Translations under genes and position numbers: made by a program
Part shown: positions 31,401 through 40,400 of the stretch, piece after piece
Position numbering within the stretch: the stretch's first letter is position 1
Layout of the letters: each line of letters begins with the position of its first letter
Notes under the pieces: generated by a model
What the model was told of the DNA's origin: nothing
Seen by the model: the letters and a program-made list of their open reading frames with translations, nothing else
Database searches by the model: none
Source: Pseudomonas sp. B33.4
GTDB lineage: Bacteria; Pseudomonadota; Gammaproteobacteria; Pseudomonadales; Pseudomonadaceae
Direction: 5' to 3'
Length of the DNA: 64,000 nt
Assembly (NCBI RefSeq): GCF_034555375.1
Contig: NZ_CP140706.1
Location: 115,001-179,000, forward strand

Positions 31401-34400
31401 GGTGATCGCGGTGCCGGTGGTCTGGCCAACGCCAATGGTGATGGTCTGACCGTTTGACAAGGTGACGACCACAGGCGAACCGGTAACAGGCGCACCCACC
31501 GTCGCGGTGTAAGTGACGGTGCCACCTTCAGCCACGGAGGTATCGGCCGTCAGTTTCACGGTCGAGGTGTCGATGGTGTCGGTGACATTGGTCACGGCCG
31601 GCACGGTGCTCGGTACCAGATTCTCGAAGTTGCCGCCGGTCGCGGTCGAAATGGTTGCTTCGACTTTGCCTGCATCTTTGTAAACGTCATCTGCCGGAGC
31701 TGGAACGGTGACAGTGCCGGAAGTCTTGCCCGCGTCGATAGTGATCACGGCGCCGTTCGACAGGGTCACGGTGACTGGCGAGCCCGCCGCGTTGGTCAGC
31801 GTTGCGGTGTAGATGATCGAACCGCCTTCAGCCACGGTGCCGGTCGCCGTCAGCGACAGGTTAGTGGTGTCGACGGTGTCGGTGACATTGGTTGAAACCG
31901 GCGTCTTGTCGGCGACCAGATTCTCGTAGTTACCACCACTCACTTCGGTGATCGCATTGGTGATCGGCGCGTGGCCGGTCAATGCATCGTTCGGCGCGGT
32001 GGTGATCGCGGTGCCGGTGGTCTGGCCAACGCCAATGGTGATGGTCTGACCGTTAGCCAGGGTCACGACAACAGGCGAACCGGTGACTGGCGCGCCGACG
32101 GTGGCGGTGTAGGTAACGGTGCCACCCTCAGCCGCCGATTCGGTCGCGGTGAGTTTGACGGTGATGGTGTCGATGGTGTCGGTGACGTTGGTCACGGCCG
32201 GCACGGTGCTCGGCACCAGATTCTCGAAGTTGCCGCCGGTTGCATCCTTGATCGTCACTTCGACTTTGCCGGCGTCTTTGTAGACGTCATCGGCAGGCGC
32301 TGGAACAGTTACGGTGCCGGTGGTTTTGCCGGCCTCGATGGTGATTACCGAACCGTTGCTCAGGGTCACGGTTACCGGCGTACCCGCCGGGTTGGTCAGG
32401 GTCGCGGTGTAAACGATCGAACCGCCTTCTGCTACCGAATCGGTCGCGGTCAGGTTCAGGTTGGTGGTGTCGGTGGTGTCTGAAACCGCGGTGTCGGCGG
32501 ACTTGCCGTCGACCGCGAGTTTTTCGTAGTTGCCACCGGTAGCGCCGTCGATGGTCACGCTCAGCGAGCTGCCGCCGGCCAACGGGCTGTTCGGTGCAAC
32601 GAAGTTCACCGAGCCGGTGGTTTCACCGACGGCGATGGTGATGGTCTGGCCGTTGGACAGGTTCACGACAACCGGCGAGCCCGTCACGGGTGCAGTCACG
32701 GTCGCGGTGTAGACCACGGTTTCGCCTTCGGCGACGTTCGCCGTGGCAGTCAGCGACACGGTGGAGGTGTCGATGGTGTCGTTGACGGTGGTGACCGCTG
32801 GAGCCGTGTTGGTGACGAGGTTTTCGAAGTCGCCACCGGTCGCGCCTTTGATGGTCGCTTCAACGGTGCCGGCGTCTTTGTAGACGTCGTCTTTCGGAGC
32901 GTCGACGGTCACGGTGCCGGTGGTTTCACCAGCCTTGATGGTAATCACCGAGCCGTTACTCAGGGTCACGGTGACCGGCGAGCCAGCCGCGTTGGTCAGG
33001 GTCGCGGTGTAAGTGATCTGGCCGCCTTCGTCCACGGTGCCAGTCGCGGTCAGCGACAGGTTGGTGGTGTCGACAGTGTCGGTCACGGTGGTGCTGACCG
33101 GGGTTTTGTCGGCAACAAGGTTTTCGTAATTGCCGCCGGAAACGTCGGTGATCGCGTTGGTCAACGGCGCATGACCGGTCAACGCATCGTTTGGTGCGGT
33201 GGTGGTCACGGTGCCGGTGGTTTTACCCACTTCGATGGTGATGTTCTGACCATTGGCCAAGGTCACGACAACCGGCGAACCGGTGACTGGCGCGCCGACG
33301 GTCGCGGTGTAGGTGACGGTGCCACCTTCAGCCGCAGACTCGGTGGCGGTCAGTTTGACCGTCGAGGTGTCGATGGTGTCAGTGACGTCGGTTACCGCTG
33401 GGGTGGTGCTCGGCACCAGGTTCTCGAAGTTACCGCCGGTTGCATCCTTGATGCTGACTTCGACCTTGCCGGCGTCCTTGTAGACGTCATCGGCAGGCGC
33501 AGGAACCGTCACGGTGCCGGTGGTTTTGCCCGCCTCGATGTTGATCACCGAGCCGTTGCTCAGGGTCACGGTCACAGGCGTTCCGGCCGGGTTGGTCAGG
33601 GTCGCGGTGTAAACAATCGAGCCGCCCTCGGCGACGGTGCCTGTTGCGGTCAGCGACAGATTGGTGGTGTCGACGGTGTCGGTGACGGTGGTCGAAACCG
33701 GGGTCTTGTCGGCGACCAGATTCTCGTAGTTACCGCCGCTCACGTCAGTGATCGCATTGGTCAACGGCGTGTGGCCGTTCAGCGCATCGTTCGGCGCAGT
33801 GGTAGTCGCGGTGCCGGAGGTTTTACCGACTTCGATGGTGATGGTCTGACCGTTGGCCAGTGTCACGACCACTGGCGAACCCGTCACCGGAGCGCCGACA
33901 GTGGCGGTGTAAGTGACGGTGCCACCTTCAGCCGCCGACTCGGTGGCGGTCAGTTTGACGGTCGAGGTATCGATGGTGTCGGTGACTTCGGTCACGGCTG
34001 GAACGGTGCTTGGCACCAGATTCTCGAAATTGCCGCCCGTAGCGTCCTTGATCGTCACTTCGACCTTGCCAGCGTCTTTGTAGACGTCATCGGCAGGCGC
34101 CGCAACGGTGACGGTGCCGGTGGTCTTGCCCGCTTCAATGGTGATCACCGAGCCGTTGCTCAGGGTCACGGTCACCGGCGTTCCGGCCGGATTGGTCAGG
34201 GTTGCGGTGTAGATGATCGAACCGCCCTCGGCGACCGAATTGGTGGCGCTGAGCGACAGGTCAGTGGTGTCGACGGTGTCGGTGACGGTGGTGGAAACCG
34301 GGGTCTTGTCGGCCACCAGGTTTTCGTAGTTGCCGCCGCTGACACCAGTGATCGAATTACCCAGCGACGCCTGACCGGTCAGCGCATCGTTCGGCGCAGT

Positions 34401-37400
34401 GAAAGTCACGGTGCCAGTGGTCTTGCCGACTTCGATGGTGATGCTCTGGCCGTTGGCCAGGGTCACCACGACTGGCGAACCGGTGACCGGCGCGCCGACT
34501 GTAGCGGTGTAAGTGACAGTGCCGCCTTCAGCCACAGTAGTGTCGGCCGTCAGTTTCACCGTCGAGGTGTCGATGGTGTCAGTGACGTCGGTCACTGCTG
34601 GTGTGGTGCTCGGCACCAGGTTCTCGAAGTTGCCGCCCGTTGCATCCTTGATGGTGACTTCGACTTTGCCGGCGTCCTTGTAGACGTCATCGGCAGGCGC
34701 TGCGACGGTCACGGTACCGGTAGTTTTACCAGCGTCGATGGTGATCACCGAACCGTTCGACAGGGTCACGGTGACTGGCGTACCGGCCGGATTGGTCAGC
34801 GTTGCGGTGTAAACAATCGAACCACCTTCAGCCACGGTGCCGGTCGCACTCAGCGACAGGTTGGTGGTGTCGACGGTATCGGTCACCGAAGTCACGGCCG
34901 GGGTCTTGTCGGCCACGAGATTTTCGTAATTGCCGCCGCTGGCGCCGTCGATTTTCACACTCAGCGTGTTGCCGCCGGCCAGGGCATCGTTCGGTGCGGT
35001 GAAGTTGACGCTGCCGCTGCTGGCGCCGACCGGGATGGTGATGGTCTGGCCGTTGGACAGGGTCACGACAACCGGCGAACCGGTCACCGGCGCGGTGACG
35101 GAAGCGGTGTAAACCACCACGCCGCCTTCACTGGTGCTGGCGGTGGCAGTCAGCGAAACAGTGCTGTTGTCGATGGTGTCGGTCACGTCGGTGACCGCCG
35201 GGGTTTTGTCGACCACCAGGTTCTCGAAGTTGCCGCCGGTGGTCTTGGTGATGCTCGCATCGACCTTGCCAGCGTCCTTGTAGACGTCATCGGCCGGTGC
35301 GGCGACGGTAGCGGTGCCAGAGGTCGCGCCTTTGGCAATGTTGATCACCGCACCGTTGCTCAGGGTCACGGTCATCGCCGTGCCTGCCGGGTTGGTCAGG
35401 CTCGCCGTGTAGACGATCGAGCCGCCCTCGGCGACCGAAGCGGTGGCGCTGAGGCTGATATTGGTGGTGTCGACCGTGTCGGTCACGGTGGTAACCACTG
35501 CCGAACGGTTGGCATCGACCTGTTCGAAGTTGCCGCCGCTGTGGCTGGCGATCGCGGTCTGTACCTTGCCGCCGTCGATGTATGGAGTATTGGCAGGCGC
35601 AGCGAAGTTCACCGAACCGCTGGTGGCGCCGGCAGCGATGTTGATCACTGCGCCGTTGGCCAGGGTCACGGTCATGGCAGTGCCGGCCGGATTGCTCAGG
35701 GTCGCGGTGTAGGTGATCTGGCCACCTTCGCTGACGGTGTCGCTGGCGCTGAGGGTCAGCGTGGTTTTGTCGATGGTGTCATTGACGGTGGTGCTGACCG
35801 GGGTCTTGCTGACGTCGAGCTTCTCGAAGTTGCCGCCAGTGGCATCGGTCATGGTCACGGTGAGCTTGCTGACGTCTTTGTAGACGTCATCGCTCGGTGC
35901 GGCGATGGTCACCGAACCGCTGGTTTTACCGGCCTCGATGGTGATGGTCTGGCCGTTGCTCAGGTTGACGGTCACCGGCGTTTGCGCGGCGTTGGTCAGG
36001 GTCGCGGTGTACGTGATCGACGTGCCTTCGAGCACATAGCTTTCAGCGCTGAGGGTCAGGTGCGTGGTGTTGATCGTGTCGGCAACGTTGGTCACCGCTG
36101 GCGTCGGATTGGCCACCAGGTTTTCGAAATTGCCACCCGAGGTTTCCTTGATGGTCACTTCGAGTTTGCCGGCGTCTTTGTAGACGTCATCGGCTGGCGC
36201 CGGAACGGTCACGGTGCCGGTGGTCTTGCCGGCGTCGATGGTGATGGTCGAACCGTTGCTCAGGGTCACGGTTACCGGCGTGCCGGCCGGATTGGTCAGC
36301 GTCGCGGTGTAGACGATCGAACCGCCTTCGTTGACGTTGCCGGTGGCGGTCAGCGAAACGGTGGTGGTGTCGACGGTGTCGGTCACGGTGGTGCTGACCG
36401 GAGTTTTGTCAGCGACCAGGTTTTCGTAGTTGCCGCCGCTGACGTTGGTGATCGAGTTGGTCAGCGGAGCGTGACCGGCCAGCACATCGTTCGGAGCGGT
36501 GGTCGACACGGTGCCGGTGGTTTTGCCGACGTCGATGGTGATGCTTTGACCATTGGCCAGGGTCACGACGACAGGCGAACCGGTCACTGGCGCGCCAACA
36601 GTCGCGGTGTAAGTGACGGTGCCGCCTTCAGCAGCGGTTTCGGTCGCGGTCAGTTTCACCGTCGAGGTGTCGATGGTGTCAGTGACGTCGGTCACGGCTG
36701 GAACGGTGCTTGGCACCAGATTTTCGAAGTTGCCGCCAGTCGCGTCTTTGATAGTGACTTCGACTTTGCCGGCGTCCTTGTAGACGTCATCGGCAGGTGC
36801 AGCAACGGTCACTGTGCCGGTGGTTTTACCGGCTTCAATGGTGATTACCGAACCGTTCGACAGGTTCACGGTTACCGGGGTGCCAGCCGGGTTGGTCAGG
36901 GTTGCGGTGTAAACGATCGAGCCGCCTTCAGCCACGGTGCCGGTGGCGCTGAGCGTCAGGCTGGTGGTGTCGGTAGTGTCAGTCACGGTGGTGCTGACCG
37001 GGGTTTTGTCGGCGACGAGATTCTCGTAATTGCCGCCGGTCACATTGGTGATCGAGTTGGTCAGCGGTGCATGGCCGGTCAACGCATCGTTCGGTGCGGT
37101 GGCGGTCGCGGTGCCGGTGGTTTGGCCGACGGCGATGGTGATGGTCTGACCGTTGGCCAGGGTCACGATGACCGGCGAACCGGTGACTGGCGCGCCGACA
37201 GTTGCGGTGTAGGTGACGGTGCCACCTTCAGCAGCGGTCTCGGTCGCGGTCAGTTTGACGGTCGAGGTGTCGATGGTGTCAGTGACGTCGGTGACGGCTG
37301 GAACGGTGCTCGGAACGAGGTTCTCGAAGTCGCCGCCCGTGGCGTCCTTGATAGTCACTTCGACTTTGCCGGCGTCCTTGTAGACGTCATCGGCTGGGGC

Positions 37401-40400
37401 CGCGACGGTCACGGTACCGCTGGTTTTACCGGCTTCAATGGTGATCACCGAACCGTTCGACAGGGTCACCGTGACTGGCGAGCCTGCGGCATTGGTCAGG
37501 GTCGCGGTGTAGGTGATCTGGCCGCCTTCAGCCACGGTGCCTGTCGCGCTCAGCGTCAGGTCGGTGGTGTCAGTGGTGTCAGTAACAGTGGTGCTGACCG
37601 GGGTTTTGTCGGCGACGAGATCTTCGTAATTGCCGCCGCTCACGCCCGTGATCGCGTTGGTGATCGGTGCGTGACCGGTCAGCGCATCATTCGGTGCAGG
37701 AGTGGTTACGGTGCCGGTGGTTTTACCCACTTCGATAGTGATGTTCTGACCGTTGGCCAGGGTCACCACAACGGGTGAACCGGTCACCGGAGCGCCAACA
37801 GTGGCGGTGTAGGTGACGATGCCACCTTCAGCCGCCGACTCGGTGGCGGTCAGTTTGACTGTGGTGGTGTCGACGGTATCGGTCACGTCGGTGACGGCTG
37901 GAACGGTGCTCGGCACCAGGTTCTCGAAATTGCCGCCAGTTGCATCCGTGATCGTGACTTCGACTTTGCCGGCGTCCTTGTAGACGTCATCGGCAGGCGC
38001 TGCGACGGTCACGGTGCCGGTGGTTTTACCGGCTTCAATGGTGATTACCGAGCCGTTGCTCAGGGTCACGGTGACCGGCGAACCGGCTGCGTTGGTCAGG
38101 GTCGCGGTGTAAACAATCGAACCACCCTCAGCCACAGAGCCAGTTGCGCTCAGCGACAGGTTGGTGGTGTCGGTAACATCGGTAACGGCGGTCGAAACCG
38201 GGGTCTTGTCGGCCACAAGATCTTCGTAATTACCACCGGAAACGCCGGTGATCGAATTGGTCAGCGGCGCATTGCCGGTCAACGCGTCATTCGGCGCGGT
38301 GGTGGTCACGGTTCCCGTGGTTTTGCCGACTTCGATGGTGATGCTCTGGCCGTTGGCCAAGGTCACAACGACAGGCGAGCCGGTCACCGGCGCGCCAACG
38401 GTAGCGATGTAAGTGACGGTGCCACCCTCAGCGACCGAGGTGTCGGCCGTCAGTTTCACGGTCGATGTGTCGATGGTGTCAGTCACTTCGGTAACGGCTG
38501 GAACGGTGCTCGGCACGAGGTTCTCGAAGTTGCCGCCGGAAGCGTCCTTGATGGTCACTTCAACTTTGCCGGAGTCTTTATAGACATCATCCGCAGGCGC
38601 CGGAACGGTCACGGTGCCAGTAGTTTTGCCCGCATCGATGGTGATCACCGAGCCATTGCTCAGGGTAACGGTCACCGGGGTGCCGGCAGGGTTGGTCAGG
38701 GTCGCGGTGTAAACAATCGAACCACCTTCAGCCACGCTGCCGGTGGCTGTCAGCGACAGGTTGGTGTCGTCGATCGAATCGGTAATGGTGGTGGTTGCTG
38801 GCGTGGTGTTCGGCACCAGGTTTTCGAAATTGCCGCCGCTGGTGCCGGTAATCGTGGTGCTGACGGTGCTGCCATTGTTGTAAACGTCGTTGGCCGCGGT
38901 TGGCACGTTGACGGAGCCAGTGGTCTTGCCGGCTTCAATGGTGATGGTCGAGCCGTTCGACAGGGTGATCGTCACCGGTGTTTGCGCGGCGTTGGTCAGC
39001 GTCGCGGTGTAGGTGATCTGGCCACCTTCGACGACTGTACCGGTGGCGGTGAGGCTGACGCTGGTGGTGTCGATCGAATCGGTAACGGTGGTGGTGGCTG
39101 GCGTAGTGTTCGGCACCAGGCTTTCAAAATTGCCGCCAGTAGCGCCGGTAATGGTGGTGCTGACAGTGCCGCCATTGTTGTAGACGTCATTGGCCGCTGT
39201 CGGCACGTTGACGGTGCCGGTGGTCTGGCCAGCCTCAATGGTGATGGTCGAACCGTTCGACAGGGTGACAGTCACCGGGGTTTGCGCCGGGTTGGTCAGG
39301 GTCGCGGTGTAGGTGATCTGGCCACCTTCGACCACTGTGCCGGTAGCGGTCAGGGTCAGGTTGGTGGTGTCGATCGAATCGGTGATGGTGGTCACCGCTG
39401 GCGTCGGGTTTGGCACCAGGTTTTCGAAGTTGCCGCCAGTCGCACCAGTGATAGTGGTGGTGACGGTGCTGCCGTTGTTATAGACGTCGTTGGCCGGGGT
39501 CGGCACGTTGACGGTGCCAGTGGTCTGGCCGGCGCCGATGGTGATGGTCGAGCCGTTCGACAGGGTGACGGTCACCGGCGTTTGTGCCGGGTTGGTCAGG
39601 GTTGCGGTGTAAGTGATCTGCCCGCCTTCGGTGACACTCGGCCCCGCCGTCAGAGTGACGGTGGTGGTGTCGATGGTGTCGGTGACTTGCGTCGTGGCCG
39701 GGGTGGTCGGCGGCGTCACGGTGATGCCGTTGCCGCCGGTGGTGCCGGTGACGGTCACATCGATCTGGCTTGGGTCGTTATAAACCGTGTCGTTCGGCGC
39801 CAGCGGCACATTGACGGTGCCGGTGGTGGAACCGGCAGGAATCACGATCACCGCGCCGTTGGACAGGGTAATGGTCAGGTCGGTCAGTGGCGCCTGGGTC
39901 AGGGTCGCGGTATAGACCAGCACGCCGCCGGCTTCAGTGATGCTCGGCGTAGCGCTAAGGCTCAGGGTCGATTCACGCAGGGCGTTGGTGGTGGTGTCGG
40001 TGGTCTGGCCGCCGGTAATGTTTTGCGCGGCCTGACCGGCGGAATTGATGCCTGCGGTCGGGAAACCAATGGTCGGGTCAACGCGGCCAGCGGTGGCGTC
40101 GAGCATCACGAAACTGTGCCCCCCCCCGGCGGCACCGCCAGTGCCCGCGGCGCTCGGGCCGGCAGCAGTTGCATCCAGAGCGGTAGTCGGGTCGACACCG
40201 GCGGCGATGGCTTGCTGCAATTCTGCTACCGACGGCGCAGCCTGCGCGGTGGCTTCGGCCAGGTCAGTGCTGGAGTCGGGCGCGTTGGCGCTCCATTGGG
40301 TTTCGCGGCCCAGATCGAGGGTGCGGCCATCAGCCAATTCAAGCGACACGGCGCCGGAGAGGCCGGTGTCGATCTGGTCGCCGACAAACAGGCGATCGCC

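Noticed and set aside
22368..37778. Very long open frames opposite lapA on the plus strand (2130 codons at 22368-28760, 1535 codons at 33171-37778)
   Set aside because: They are antisense to the LapA repeats. Because the unit is 300 nt (a multiple of 3) and GC-rich, one open unit stays open in all copies. Their peptides are low-complexity Gly/Asp/Arg/Val and have no ribosome site or family pattern.
26161..39960. CRISPR-like interpretation of the regular repeats
   Set aside because: The units are 300 bp, translate continuously as one protein and have no short repeat-unique spacer structure.
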